From positions 1 through 64,000 of the forward strand of contig CAYQLC010000003.1 of NCBI GenBank assembly GCA_964418325.1: DNA of 64,000 nt, read 5' to 3'. The notes below the pieces were generated by a model. The model did no database searches, was not told the origin of the DNA, and saw only the letters and a list, made by a program, of their open reading frames with translations. The stretch comes from IMCC26077 sp964418325. GTDB taxonomy: Bacteria; Actinomycetota; Actinomycetes; Nanopelagicales; Nanopelagicaceae. A program made the position numbers and the translations under genes. Below, one piece after another: positions 34,513 through 44,030 of the stretch (within the stretch, counting starts at the first letter, position 1; each line of letters starts with the position of its first letter).

Positions 34513-35204
34513 TATCTTTGTTCTGTGAAGTTACCAGCGCGATATCCGACGCCTCGTACCGTCAAAACCAACTCGGGCTGATTTGGATCGCGTTCAATCT
34601 TTGACCTAATTCTTTGAATGTGCACGTTGACCAAACGTGTATCTGAGGAATGTCGATAACCCCAGACCTCAGCGAGCAGGGCTTCACGAGTAAATACCCG
34701 ACCAGGCTCGCGGGCTAAGGCGAGAAGCAGATCAAATTCCAACCTGGTTAAAGCGATAACTTTGTCACCGCGACGAACCTCGTGAGCGACTAAATCGATG
34801 GATACCCCACCAAACTCCAATTTCGATGAGGTGGCAGGGGTTGTTGCGACCCGGCGTAGCCGCGCCTTGATGCGGGCGAGTAATTCGTTGGTTTGAAATG
34901 GCTTCACAATGTAATCATCTGCGCCCGCCTCTAGCCCTTTGACTACATCAGTGGTATCGCCTTTTGCTGTCAACATAACGATAGGAATCATAGATTCGGC
35001 ACGAATCAACTTACAGACTTCGATTCCATCAAGACCAGGCAGCATGAGATCAAGCAGGACCAAGTCCGGTGTCGAGTTACGGAACACATCCATGACTTGA
35101 TCGCCTCGCGAGACTAAATCAACTTCCATGCCCTCGCCGGTAAGAACGATGGCGAGCATCTCTGCTAAATCTTGGTCGTCATCGACGACCATAATTAGCG
35201 TCAT
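34512..35204 (-). CDS. mtrA: MtrA response regulator
   Basis: A 230-residue OmpR-type regulator. The receiver domain begins TLIMVVDDDQDLAEM with phosphorylated Asp52 in LVLLDLMLPGLDG; the winged helix contains RLEFDLLLALAREPG and DTRLVNVHIQRIRSKIE. MtrA is an essential or near-essential regulator of wall hydrolases and replication-linked genes in actinobacteria. The ATG at 35204 overlaps the sahH stop (TAATG), so sahH, mtrA and mtrB are one unit; tmk, which lies between sahH and mtrA in M. tuberculosis, is absent. Confidence 0.96.
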   Translation of the reverse strand: MTLIMVVDDDQDLAEMLAIVLTGEGMEVDLVSRGDQVMDVFRNSTPDLVLLDLMLPGLDGIEVCKLIRAESMIPIVMLTAKGDTTDVVKGLEAGADDYIVKPFQTNELLARIKARLRRVATTPATSSKLEFGGVSIDLVAHEVRRGDKVIALTRLEFDLLLALAREPGRVFTREALLAEVWGYRHSSDTRLVNVHIQRIRSKIERDPNQPELVLTVRGVGYRAGNFTEQR

Positions 35205-36478
35205 TAGCTGCCATGCTCCCACGAGTTAAGGTACTGCTCTTGCTCAGGAGTAAGCACATCGACTGCGCCACCCATGCTTTTAAGTTTGAGAGTCGCCACC
35301 TCTTTATCAATAGCAACTGGAACTTCATGAACGCCAGGCTTGAGATTCTTTGCTTCGTGTACCAACCACTCGGCTGTAAGCGCCTGATCGGCGAAAGACA
35401 AATCCATAACTGCTGCTGGATGGCCCTCAGCTGCGCCTAAGTTGACTAAGCGCCCCTCGGCTAGCAGGAGCAGGCGTCGGCCATCTTTCATCACATATTC
35501 ATCGGTTTGATGGCGAATCTTCGAATTTTTTCGCGCGTTCTTCTCAAGCCATGCCACATCAATCTCGATATCGAAGTGGCCAGAGTTCGCCATAATTGCA
35601 TTGTCCTTCATCAATTCGAAGTGCTCTGCACGAAGCACATCGCGATTACCGGTCACAGTAATGAAGACATCTCCAATTCGCGCAGCTTCATGCATGGTCA
35701 TTACTCGATATCCATGCATCATGGCATCGAGCGCTTTCGTTGGGTCAATTTCAGTGATTACTACCTCGGCGCCAAGGCCTTTCGCGCGCTCGGCAACGCC
35801 GCGACCACAGTAACCAAAGCCCGCCACCACGACGATTTTCCCCGCAATCAAGGTATTCGTAGCTCTAAACACTGCATCGAAGGTCGATTGACCGGTTCCG
35901 TAGCGATTATCGAACATGTGCTTGGTGTCAGTGTCATTCACAGCAATCATGGGAAAGGTAAGTGCTCCATCGCGGGACATCTGGGTAAGACGGATCACAC
36001 CAGTGGTTGTCTCCTCGCAACCTCCAAGAATTGTCGGGAGCAACTCTCGACGGGTTGTATGCAGAGTATTGACTAAGTCGCACCCATCATCGAAAACAAA
36101 ATGTGGCGCGATATCGAGCGCTGCGTTTATATGGCTGTAGTAACCATCGCGATCAATTGCATTTCGCGCGAAGACGCTGATTCCATACTCATGGACCAAA
36201 GCGGCAGCGGTATCGTCTTGGGTAGAGAGCGGATTTGAGGCACACAACGCCAGCTCGGCGCCACCAGCTGCGAGAGTTCGCATGAGGTTGGCGGTCTCGG
36301 TAGTCACATGCATACAGGCGGAAATGCGCACACCTTTGAAAGGTTGTTCCAAGGTGAATCGATCACGAATCTGGGCCAACACCGGCATGCTTCGCTCTGC
36401 CCATTCAATTCGCTTCTTGCCTTGGGCGGCCAATTCGGCATTGGCAATATCACTCTTAATCATCGTCGCTCTGCTCAC
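35204..36478 (-). CDS. ahcY: S-adenosylhomocysteine hydrolase, short (thermophile/archaeal-like) form
   Basis: Splits S-adenosylhomocysteine to adenosine and homocysteine, which keeps methylation running. The 424 residues bear TTETANLMRTL (about 59-69), the substrate Lys/Asp region FPMIAVNDTDTKHMFDN and the NAD motif GFGYCGRGVAERA. M. tuberculosis SahH is 495 residues and ends in a YRY tail; this protein lacks that length and ends QYLNSWEHGS, as short archaeal and Thermotoga-type enzymes do. It nevertheless sits in the usual sahH place. GTG 36478 follows GGAAGG; ATG 36463 is also possible. Confidence 0.94.
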   Translation of the reverse strand: MSRATMIKSDIANAELAAQGKKRIEWAERSMPVLAQIRDRFTLEQPFKGVRISACMHVTTETANLMRTLAAGGAELALCASNPLSTQDDTAAALVHEYGISVFARNAIDRDGYYSHINAALDIAPHFVFDDGCDLVNTLHTTRRELLPTILGGCEETTTGVIRLTQMSRDGALTFPMIAVNDTDTKHMFDNRYGTGQSTFDAVFRATNTLIAGKIVVVAGFGYCGRGVAERAKGLGAEVVITEIDPTKALDAMMHGYRVMTMHEAARIGDVFITVTGNRDVLRAEHFELMKDNAIMANSGHFDIEIDVAWLEKNARKNSKIRHQTDEYVMKDGRRLLLLAEGRLVNLGAAEGHPAAVMDLSFADQALTAEWLVHEAKNLKPGVHEVPVAIDKEVATLKLKSMGGAVDVLTPEQEQYLNSWEHGS

Positions 36479-36522
36479 TGTGTAAAGACCTTCCGCTCGG
36501 GAGATTCTCGATGGAATGAACT

Positions 36523-37617
36523 TTACCGCCCTTTGCCTGATACCACCCAGAGAGAGCCCTCGCCTTTTACCTGATACAGACCAGGGGCTAAAAATGCTCC
36601 GCGATCTGCCTGCACGAGGACCCCAGTTGCCTCGGATTCATACGAAGTGATGCTGGCATTTCCCTGCCACGCGAATGCAATGGCACGGTTCGAGAGCTGC
36701 ACGTGCTGGTCAATGGACCCATAAAACTCAATTAATGAAAAATCATCGATAGGAGGTGACCAAAGTCGTTTGCCGTCCTGCACTTGAGGGGTGATGTATT
36801 GCGCTAGATCGCTTCGCTCATCGACCAACGCCAAGAAGTTTCTCTTATCAATAGGCTTATTAGTCAGTCCACCACGAATCACGTTGTCACTATTTGCCAT
36901 TACCTCTACCGCAGTCCCGTGTAGATAGGCATGGATACAGCGCGGCGGTAAGTAAATGCTCTCGCCAGGAGCCAATTGGATTAAATGGCAAAGTAGCAAA
37001 GCTAATGGGTCTAACTTTGGCGCATAGAGAGCAATCAGCTCCTGTAGCCAAGTACGCCTGAGCGAATCGAGTTTGTTGGAACAGGCGAGCACTTCATCGA
37101 GAATCTGAGATGAATCCGTGACCCCAAGGATCTGGTCTAGCACCCCTGTTAACTTCACCCCTGAACGGAGTGGGTCACCTATGAGTTGTTGCACCTTCTG
37201 TGACTCCAGTTGGTCAACCAACTCTAGAATCTCAGCTATTGGGGCAAACCCAACTAACGCTTCGAAACTCGTGAGTGCGACAACCATTTCAGGTTTGTGA
37301 TTATCATCGCGTTTTATTTCTGCTAAGGAGGCTAGATCACTACGAGCAGGGTGCACTTGAAGAGATAGTGCATGCTCCACCGCAAGAATCTTGGCGAGAA
37401 ATGGAAGTTGTCCCATCTCTCGAGTCACTTCATCGAGCGTAAGCCGAGAATTCATTACATGAGCTGGTCCATGTGGGCTATCACCAAACCAGAGCTCTGC
37501 CTCCGGATCACTGCTAGCAGGTTCGCCACGATGAGCCGCAAGGGTCGTATGTGATCCCCATAGGTAATTCTTGACTATGCCTTGGATGGGGATTATTGGC
37601 GATCTGTTTGAATTCAT
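36523..37617 (-). CDS. manA: Mannose-6-phosphate isomerase, class I
   Basis: Interconverts fructose 6-phosphate and mannose 6-phosphate, the entry to mannose donors. The 364 residues start with the PIQGIVKNYLWGS motif, contain the zinc-site segments LSLQVHPARSD (about 85-95) and HKPEMVVAL, and end the active site with NSDNVIRGGLTNKPID. The ATG overlaps the stop of the tiny Trm112-like gene by ATGA, and the unit continues from manB. Together with manB and manC (44522) it makes GDP-mannose. Confidence 0.94.
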   Translation of the reverse strand: MNSNRSPIIPIQGIVKNYLWGSHTTLAAHRGEPASSDPEAELWFGDSPHGPAHVMNSRLTLDEVTREMGQLPFLAKILAVEHALSLQVHPARSDLASLAEIKRDDNHKPEMVVALTSFEALVGFAPIAEILELVDQLESQKVQQLIGDPLRSGVKLTGVLDQILGVTDSSQILDEVLACSNKLDSLRRTWLQELIALYAPKLDPLALLLCHLIQLAPGESIYLPPRCIHAYLHGTAVEVMANSDNVIRGGLTNKPIDKRNFLALVDERSDLAQYITPQVQDGKRLWSPPIDDFSLIEFYGSIDQHVQLSNRAIAFAWQGNASITSYESEATGVLVQADRGAFLAPGLYQVKGEGSLWVVSGKGR

Positions 37618-37778
37618 CCTCGCTTTTTTGCAGCATCAATAAGTAAAACTGGAATTTTATTTCGAATCGGGTACTCAAGTGCGCACATTTTGCAAAAGAG
37701 TGATTCGGTCTCGAGTATTAACTCTCCGCGACACTGCGGGCAGACGATAATTTCTAAAATCTTAGGATCGATGCTCAT
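37614..37778 (-). CDS. Trm112-like zinc-ribbon protein
   Basis: A 54-residue protein found by reading the gap between manB and manA: MSIDPKILEIIVCPQCRGE at the start, then a second pair CKMC, then YPIRNKIPVLL. This is the Trm112/YcaR-like zinc ribbon, which in eukaryotes activates methyltransferases and in bacteria has no settled role. It overlaps the manB stop and the manA start by ATGA at each side, so three genes are translated in chain. A Trm112-like gene in this position is common in actinobacteria. Confidence 0.88.
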   Translation of the reverse strand: MSIDPKILEIIVCPQCRGELILETESLFCKMCALEYPIRNKIPVLLIDAAKKRG

Positions 37779-39133
37779 TGCCGAATCACCTCCAAAGCTT
37801 CATCGCGGATACGACACATTACATCATCGCTTTCAGCTTCGACATTCAATCGCAATAGCGGCTCGGTATTAGAAGGCCTAACATTAAGCCACCAGGTTTT
37901 TGTGGTGATAGTTAGGCCATCGAGACGATCTATCTCTCCCCGTTCAGCGAAGCGCTCTTCTACTCGCTTACTCGCAGCGCTCACATCGGTAACTTTGGAA
38001 TTAATCTCGCCGCTGCCAACATACTTTCTGAATCTGGACATCAAAGATGAAAAACCAGTTCCGGGGGGAGTTTTGCCCAGTGCAGTAATCGCATACAAAG
38101 CGGCAAGCATCCCGGAATCAGCATTCCAGAATTCCCTAAAATAAAAATGTCCCGAGTGTTCACCACCAAAGACAGCGTGTGTTTGAGCCATTTGATCCTT
38201 GATAAAGGAATGTCCTACTCGACTTCGCGAAGGCACTCCACCATTCTCCCGAATCACTTCAGGAACAATTTTCGAGGAAATCAGGCTGTAAATAATGGTG
38301 CTGCCGGGTGCCCGTTTCAATTCACTCTCTGCAATAAGTGCAGTGAGCAGCGATGGCTCAACGACCCGGCCGTGCTCATCGACCAGAAAGCAGCGGTCTG
38401 CATCGCCATCAAAGGCAAGGCCTAAGTCAGCTTTTTCGGATAGAACCCGAGCTTGCAAATCGACAAGCGTTGTGAAATCAAGAGGGTTAGCCTCGTGGTT
38501 GGGAAAAGTTCCATCCAACTCAAAGTACATCGGAACAATCTCTAAATTGAGCGGACCAAGAACGCTGGGAACTGTGTGGCCGGCCATGCCATTACCTGCA
38601 TCGACGACTATTTTCAATCGGCGAATATCTTCACACGGAACTAAATTTCGAAGATATCGCCCATAGCCATCTAACATATCTATCGAACGTTCACTTCCAT
38701 TCGTTTCCGTCACTGGCAATGTGCCGTTAATCAAAGCAGTACGAATATCTTCTAATCCAGAGAGAACGCCAATCGGTCTTGCACAGGCGCGAGATAACTT
38801 CATACCCTGATACGAAGCTGGGTTATGACTTGCGGTAAACATGACGCCCGGAATATTTAAGATTCCAGTTGCGTAATACAGCTGATCGGTTGCAGATAAT
38901 CCGATGTTAATCACATTTGTTCCTGTTGCGCGCACACCCTCGGAAAATGCTGCTACCAAAGATGGTGAAGATGGACGCATATCAAAACCGACAACTATTT
39001 CCTGAGCCGCTACTAAGTTGGCAAAGGCAATACCAACATCCCGACAGAACTCTGGAGTTATCTCGGTCCCGACCAATCCTCGAATGTCGTAGGACTTGAT
39101 AATTGGTGCGAGAGATTGCTCGGTGTAGGACAC
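37775..39133 (-). CDS. manB: Phosphomannomutase/phosphoglucomutase
   Basis: Converts mannose 6-phosphate to mannose 1-phosphate. The 452-residue alpha-D-phosphohexomutase has the catalytic serine at 102 in TASHNPASYQG, the metal loop DGDADRC (about 248-254), the sugar loop GEHSGH and the phosphate loop RPSNTEPLLRL near the end. The start is GTG 39133, five bases after the DUF3499 stop. It heads the manB-Trm112-manA chain. Confidence 0.95.
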   Translation of the reverse strand: MSYTEQSLAPIIKSYDIRGLVGTEITPEFCRDVGIAFANLVAAQEIVVGFDMRPSSPSLVAAFSEGVRATGTNVINIGLSATDQLYYATGILNIPGVMFTASHNPASYQGMKLSRACARPIGVLSGLEDIRTALINGTLPVTETNGSERSIDMLDGYGRYLRNLVPCEDIRRLKIVVDAGNGMAGHTVPSVLGPLNLEIVPMYFELDGTFPNHEANPLDFTTLVDLQARVLSEKADLGLAFDGDADRCFLVDEHGRVVEPSLLTALIAESELKRAPGSTIIYSLISSKIVPEVIRENGGVPSRSRVGHSFIKDQMAQTHAVFGGEHSGHFYFREFWNADSGMLAALYAITALGKTPPGTGFSSLMSRFRKYVGSGEINSKVTDVSAASKRVEERFAERGEIDRLDGLTITTKTWWLNVRPSNTEPLLRLNVEAESDDVMCRIRDEALEVIRQ

Positions 39134-39138
39134 GCTAA

Positions 39139-39489
39139 TTATTCTGAGGGAAGCGCACGCAGATGTCCACGCCGACCAATCGTCGGCTGATTGGACTCCG
39201 GAGCAGTTGAAATTACGCTCCGGACAGCTTCGGCAATCGCCAATAGATCATCATCGCTTGGGCCAGGTTCGATTTCTTCGTGAGTGAGCCGAATCAATTC
39301 CCAACCACGTGGCGCTGTGAGTTTGGCACCATGCTCCTTGCATAGGTCGTAACTATGTGGCTCGGCATAGGTTGCCAACGGTCCTAAAACCACCGTCGAA
39401 TCACTGTATATATAGGTCAACGTTTGAACAGCAGGAGCGGTGCAACCGGTGCGGGTACACCTCCGTGATGCTGGACGTAACTTGGCCAT
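39139..39489 (-). CDS. DUF3499 family protein
   Basis: A 116-residue actinobacterial protein of unknown function. Conserved cysteines in CTRTGC (11-16) and a CKEHG pair later suggest a metal site, followed by PRGWELIRL, typical of the family. Its constant place before manB suggests a link to envelope glycans (inference). The ATG at 39489 has a TAACGT box 6 nt upstream and is preferred to TTG 39495. A perfect inverted repeat overlaps that box. Confidence 0.88.
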   Translation of the reverse strand: MAKLRPASRRCTRTGCTAPAVQTLTYIYSDSTVVLGPLATYAEPHSYDLCKEHGAKLTAPRGWELIRLTHEEIEPGPSDDDLLAIAEAVRSVISTAPESNQPTIGRRGHLRALPSE

Positions 39490-39495
39490 AGCCAA

Positions 39496-39501
39496 ACGTT
39501 A
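39496..39501 (-). promoter_or_regulatory. -10 box, leaderless start of the DUF3499 gene
   Basis: TAACGT on the minus strand, 6 nt before the ATG at 39489. It overlaps the inverted repeat at 39498-39513 by four bases. Confidence 0.4.
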
Positions 39502-39513
39502 TCCCTGGATAAC
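39498..39513. promoter_or_regulatory. Inverted repeat (operator candidate) at the DUF3499 promoter
   Basis: GTTATCC-CT-GGATAAC, seven perfect pairs around two central bases. Its place on the -10 region would suit a repressor site for the DUF3499-manB-manA unit. Confidence 0.4.
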
Positions 39514-39570
39514 TTTGAGGTGCGGGATGCCACTCCGGGCGAAGGGCAATGTCGCGAATGCGAAAGCGCG

Positions 39571-40887
39571 CTAACGGGCGTCGGGGATGAAAAGGGTCGA
39601 ATCAACGACCGGTAATGCAGTTAATTCTTTCGATTGAGCGGGAGCCAGCGTTGCTGATGAAGCTCCCGAGACGCTTTGCATAGTAAAGGCTAGGAATTTA
39701 CGGGGCGAGCCAGCGCTAAATTGAATCACGCGCGCGCTGCCAGGCACCTTCCATATTGCCATGGAGTCCACTTTCACCGTAACGGTCGACTTCTTCCCCC
39801 CTGCTTTGATCACAGTAAAGGAAACCTTCGGTTCTTTGCTCACGATGGCGAGCAATCCCGAGCGTTCAGGTAAGGCAATCATTTCGTTTTGATTCAACTG
39901 CGCGCTCGTTGACCAAATTAATTCACGCCTCTTGTCGAATGTAGCGCGCGTCAACGTGCTCGCGATAATCGGTTCTGTAGCGCGAACCCTCAGAGAGAAG
40001 AGGCGATCCTTGGGAAGCTTAGGCAGATCTACCTCTACCACGCGCTGAGCAGGCACTCGGATCGAATCCAAACCAACAGGTGCGAAGACGCCAGAGGGCG
40101 AGAGGTAGGTAACTTGAATGACGGCATCAGTCTCACCAGGAACAAATAATCTGATTCGTTGAGAATTGATCTTGGATTTCTTTGCCAATTTCGGGCCTGG
40201 TATGCCAACCATCATCACATCTTTGCTCGGCGCCGCGCTGGGCGACACGAAATCAGCACCATAGGTGGTCAATCCTCGCCGACGTTCATCTAACAACGAT
40301 GCACTAACCAAGCCGGAGCGGGATATGACATTAAAAGCTGTGAGCTTCTTGCCGGGCATGAAAGTGGTTAATGAGTAATTCTTCGTACTGCGCGCGGGAA
40401 TAGTCAGAGTTCGAGTCGATTCGCTTCCATCTTCACTCCATAACTCGATATCAATGATTGCCTTGCCGAGATTCTCGTTCGTGAATTGGAAATAGCCCAA
40501 GCTGGAAACATCGGAGGTCCCGCCAACAAACCAGAAATCTCCTGCCGAGGATGTGCATTGCGAAAGCGCCAGCCATGTTGCGCTCTTGGAAGCTACAAGC
40601 ATCGGCGTAGCTGCATCTCCTTCAATCACGCGGGATTTATCTGTGAGCGTTACTGAGCGATTTTTACTCCCCTGTAATTTGCGATTCTTCTTATCAATAA
40701 GAGCCGTCTTTACCCCCTTTTTACCAAGATGAATCACGCCCTTAGTGCTAGCGCCACCATTCTTGGCTGGGCAGACAAAAGTGGCCACGCTCTCTACAAA
40801 CCCGCGCCCCTCGGGTTCGTTATTGATTGCAGTGCTTGCCAGAACAATCACAGTAAATGTCGAGAGAATAATGAGCCGAGTTTTCAT
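39571..40887 (-). CDS. DUF5719 family exported protein
   Basis: A 438-residue protein with an N-terminal hydrophobic segment (about 4-21) and an all-beta extracellular part without catalytic motifs. The CTSSAGDFWFVGG segment (about 111-123) and the later GLTTYGADF region are typical of DUF5719, which lies by the large glycosyltransferase in many actinobacteria. It is probably a surface or membrane-bound partner of that enzyme. Its ATG overlaps the glycosyltransferase stop by ATGA. Confidence 0.85.
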   Translation of the reverse strand: MKTRLIILSTFTVIVLASTAINNEPEGRGFVESVATFVCPAKNGGASTKGVIHLGKKGVKTALIDKKNRKLQGSKNRSVTLTDKSRVIEGDAATPMLVASKSATWLALSQCTSSAGDFWFVGGTSDVSSLGYFQFTNENLGKAIIDIELWSEDGSESTRTLTIPARSTKNYSLTTFMPGKKLTAFNVISRSGLVSASLLDERRRGLTTYGADFVSPSAAPSKDVMMVGIPGPKLAKKSKINSQRIRLFVPGETDAVIQVTYLSPSGVFAPVGLDSIRVPAQRVVEVDLPKLPKDRLFSLRVRATEPIIASTLTRATFDKRRELIWSTSAQLNQNEMIALPERSGLLAIVSKEPKVSFTVIKAGGKKSTVTVKVDSMAIWKVPGSARVIQFSAGSPRKFLAFTMQSVSGASSATLAPAQSKELTALPVVDSTLFIPDAR

Positions 40888-43800
40888 GCGACTTCCTCAT
40901 CTGATAATTCAGATTGTCTGCGGCCGCGAGGTAGTGCAAAGAAGATTAGGAGCCCAAGCACTGCAAGTGAAAGTGAGACTCCCGCCCTATGCAAAGTGCC
41001 ATCATGAAATAAGACTGCACGACCGGCATCAGAGATAGTGAACTCCATCAAGCCCAAATCAGTAGATTGCGGCAGGATAACCTTTCCATTGTGCAAAATT
41101 CTCCATCGCGAATCAAATTCCTCAGCGACAAAAACTTTTCCAGGACTTGGAACATCAAACTCTCCGCCTACCAACTCTGATGGCATTTCAATAACTTCGG
41201 AATCTTTCTCCGTGCCCTGGAATCTGATTCTCGAGGTGATGCCAGAGACCTCCCAAAGAACTCCATCTGCAGTTGCTGATAATCGAGTAAGACCACCAAT
41301 GCCATCAATTTTTCGGGCTAACGGAGCATTCGCCCGACCATTTTCAAGATAGAGGTAACGGATTCCAAATTGCGCGAGAGTTGCTGCAGGTCCATCACCT
41401 GCTCCGGCGGTTATCTCACTAACCGTCTTGGTTAAAACTGGAACCTCATCTGGCAAAGCGCTTAGTTCGCCGAAGAGCACATCGGATTCTCGAAGCACCA
41501 CATAAGAGAAGGCTTGAACGCCATCAGCTCGATCATTACCTCCAGATCGAAGAATCAAAGTCTTAGGTCGATCAGGATTATCTGTCGCCGTACTAATAAA
41601 CGCGGGCAATACCGAAGAATTTACGCTTTGAACCGGAGCGGTGGCAGCGCTCGATAGAGTCCACAAAGTGTTGACCGCGATGCAATATCCGGTGAGTAAA
41701 GCCACCCCAGCGGTCGCGAAATGATGACGACCTAAAGAGGAAGTTCGTAATCGCTCTAGTCGCCCTTGCCCCAAGATCGCTAGCGCTCGAGCCGAGAAAA
41801 AGGTTGCAATAGCAAGGAACCCACCCGGCCAGATTCGAGCTGAGAGTGAGTTCCCGATTGTTTGAAGTGCGAATGTGCTGATGAGAACCGATAGGGCGGT
41901 AGCTGCCAGGATTACAACCGAATCCAAGAAAGCTCTTCGCGAAAAGAGCGCTACCAGACCAATAAGCAGCGTTGCACTCAGTACATAGGTGGGCGCGTGG
42001 TCAAAAGGTTGCAAATTTCCAAGCAGCGCACGTAACGAGGAATTGAATGGAGCTGGGATGCCTTGATCTAAGAACAGCTTGGAGGGATTCATCAGATGGG
42101 CAATACTCCACGGAGCGAGCGCAAGAAACGAACCCACCGCGACTACCCCGTAAATCAAAGCACGTTTAGCAAACACCTGAGTATCAATTTTGGTTAAGCG
42201 CAGATAGGTGAGATGGATAGCAAAGTAAAGAATCGTGGCTAGATAGATCTGGAATGACATCGCTGAGGTGATTGTCAAGGCAATGGTGATGACAGAAATC
42301 CTTCGCCAATTGACCGGCCGCTCGAGATCTGTAAAAAGCGGCAAAGAGAGTAGAGCGACCAACGGTAAAAAGACCACGAGGATTATCGTGCTCAAAAATC
42401 CCGAACCAATTGAGGTCACCAGCAGAGCGGAGGTGGAGTACATCAAACCTGACGCAATTGCCATCCATTGACCTACCCCAGTACGACGCAAAAATAGATA
42501 CATCGTCAACAGTGCAAAAATGGGTGCGAGTATGAACAAAGTTGTGACAAAGAGCGATGGATTGGCTCCGGTTATCAGGGAAAGTAGGGCTAGAAGCGGA
42601 GTGAATGGATGGCTAGTTCTCCCTGAGCCAACGCCAAGGGCGTGCCACGACTGTCCATAAAACTCAAAATAGGCAAAAGCACTTGCACCCACTTGGGCCA
42701 GAGCGCCTCCTGCTAGCGAGCCAAATCTGGTCCGACTCGCGATGAGGGTGAGTAGTAGTAGCGGAAGGATTGTGATGACCAGAGGTCGGGTGAGCGTCTG
42801 CCGCCAAAAACCGGTTTGGGCGGGTGCGAGTAACTCTCCATCGAATCCCTCATCGCTCTCACTAAACACATTTCCAACAACCGGCTCAGGTACTCGCTCA
42901 ATTCGTCGTAACACCAAGTCGCGTACTCGAATTGCACCAAGTTTTATCTGCTCACTCCAAGGCGCAAGTAGCGGTCTAATCACGCGAGCGGGTAAAAGGC
43001 GGTTCTTCCTTCGTGCGCGGCGGGCTGTGCGTAGTCGATCCAGACGTGTAAAAAGCAAGGCCACCGCAGCGAGTTCATCGAGAGCGTAACCAGGCAATTT
43101 CAACAATAAATATCCGATAGCGCGAGTGATGGAGGAGGCGAAAACTCGTAGCGTTATCCATGGCAGCGTCCATAATGGAAGATTGGCTAGCAGAACGAAG
43201 GCGGCATGTCGCCGATCGAGTAAGTGTGGACGATGAAAAGTACCACCAGCAACATCGATAGCTCTTCGTTCGGTTGCAGCCGCTTCAGCGTGAAAAAGTT
43301 TCGCACCAGTCACACAAATGACGGAGTAACCGGCCATGTGCGCGCGCATTCCAAAATCCACATCATCACGAAAGAGCGGCAGGTTTTCGTCAAAGCCACC
43401 GATTTCTTCGAAGAGATCTCTTCTGATGAGAGCGCCGGCGGTGCTCACCGCCAATACTGGGATAGCTCCGTCTCCATCGTGTTGCCCTTGATCACGTTCA
43501 TTCCGCTCTAAGCCGGTCCAGCGCGCTCCATTATGAGCAATCGTCACGCCGATCTCGAGTAAATGCGTGCGATCATGCCAGCCGAGAATTTTCGGCCCGG
43601 CGGCGCCAACGTTAGGGCGCGTTGCTACCGCATCGAGGAGGGTTGCCAGGGCATCTGGAGCGGGAGCGCAATCATCGTGAAGCAACCAGAGCCACTCAAC
43701 CTCACGTTCCTCCACCTCACCGGATTCACTGACGGCCCTCTCTGCTGGAGGCAATTGCGCGACGGCGAGCGCTACGGCGCTTCCAAAACCAACCTCCGCG

Positions 43801-44003
43801 TGGGCTTCAAGAACTTCAATCCGAGAATTTCTTAACAGTTCAACCGATCCATCTCGCGAGCCCGTATCCACAGCGCTCAGGAAATCTGGCGGGCGCACCT
43901 GGCTGGAAATGGCAGCGACAACCTCGGGCAGCCAGCGAGCGCCATTGTGACTTACCAAGATGGCGCTGACCCGCTGACTGCTGGGCAAGCTCTCGACAGA
44001 CAT
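40884..44003 (-). CDS. Large membrane glycosyltransferase (GT2 domain plus multi-span membrane part)
   Basis: A 1039-residue fusion. Residues 8-300 form a GT-A glycosyltransferase domain with VSHNGARWLPEVV at the start, DDCAPAPDAL as metal/donor motif and FRDDVDFGMRAHMAG as acceptor motif. From about 400 to 790 some 12 hydrophobic segments follow, then a soluble part and a last helix (about 1005-1025). It probably adds a sugar, perhaps from GDP-mannose made by the adjacent man genes, to a lipid-linked or wall polymer. The ATG has TAGGGT 7 nt before it. Confidence 0.88.
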   Translation of the reverse strand: MSVESLPSSQRVSAILVSHNGARWLPEVVAAISSQVRPPDFLSAVDTGSRDGSVELLRNSRIEVLEAHAEVGFGSAVALAVAQLPPAERAVSESGEVEEREVEWLWLLHDDCAPAPDALATLLDAVATRPNVGAAGPKILGWHDRTHLLEIGVTIAHNGARWTGLERNERDQGQHDGDGAIPVLAVSTAGALIRRDLFEEIGGFDENLPLFRDDVDFGMRAHMAGYSVICVTGAKLFHAEAAATERRAIDVAGGTFHRPHLLDRRHAAFVLLANLPLWTLPWITLRVFASSITRAIGYLLLKLPGYALDELAAVALLFTRLDRLRTARRARRKNRLLPARVIRPLLAPWSEQIKLGAIRVRDLVLRRIERVPEPVVGNVFSESDEGFDGELLAPAQTGFWRQTLTRPLVITILPLLLLTLIASRTRFGSLAGGALAQVGASAFAYFEFYGQSWHALGVGSGRTSHPFTPLLALLSLITGANPSLFVTTLFILAPIFALLTMYLFLRRTGVGQWMAIASGLMYSTSALLVTSIGSGFLSTIILVVFLPLVALLSLPLFTDLERPVNWRRISVITIALTITSAMSFQIYLATILYFAIHLTYLRLTKIDTQVFAKRALIYGVVAVGSFLALAPWSIAHLMNPSKLFLDQGIPAPFNSSLRALLGNLQPFDHAPTYVLSATLLIGLVALFSRRAFLDSVVILAATALSVLISTFALQTIGNSLSARIWPGGFLAIATFFSARALAILGQGRLERLRTSSLGRHHFATAGVALLTGYCIAVNTLWTLSSAATAPVQSVNSSVLPAFISTATDNPDRPKTLILRSGGNDRADGVQAFSYVVLRESDVLFGELSALPDEVPVLTKTVSEITAGAGDGPAATLAQFGIRYLYLENGRANAPLARKIDGIGGLTRLSATADGVLWEVSGITSRIRFQGTEKDSEVIEMPSELVGGEFDVPSPGKVFVAEEFDSRWRILHNGKVILPQSTDLGLMEFTISDAGRAVLFHDGTLHRAGVSLSLAVLGLLIFFALPRGRRQSELSDEEVA

Positions 44004-44010
44004 GGCGATA

Positions 44011-44016
44011 ACCCTA
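44011..44016 (-). promoter_or_regulatory. -10 box, leaderless start of the large glycosyltransferase
   Basis: TAGGGT on the minus strand, 7 nt before the ATG at 44003. Confidence 0.5.
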
Positions 44017-44030
44017 AGGTCAGAGGGGTA

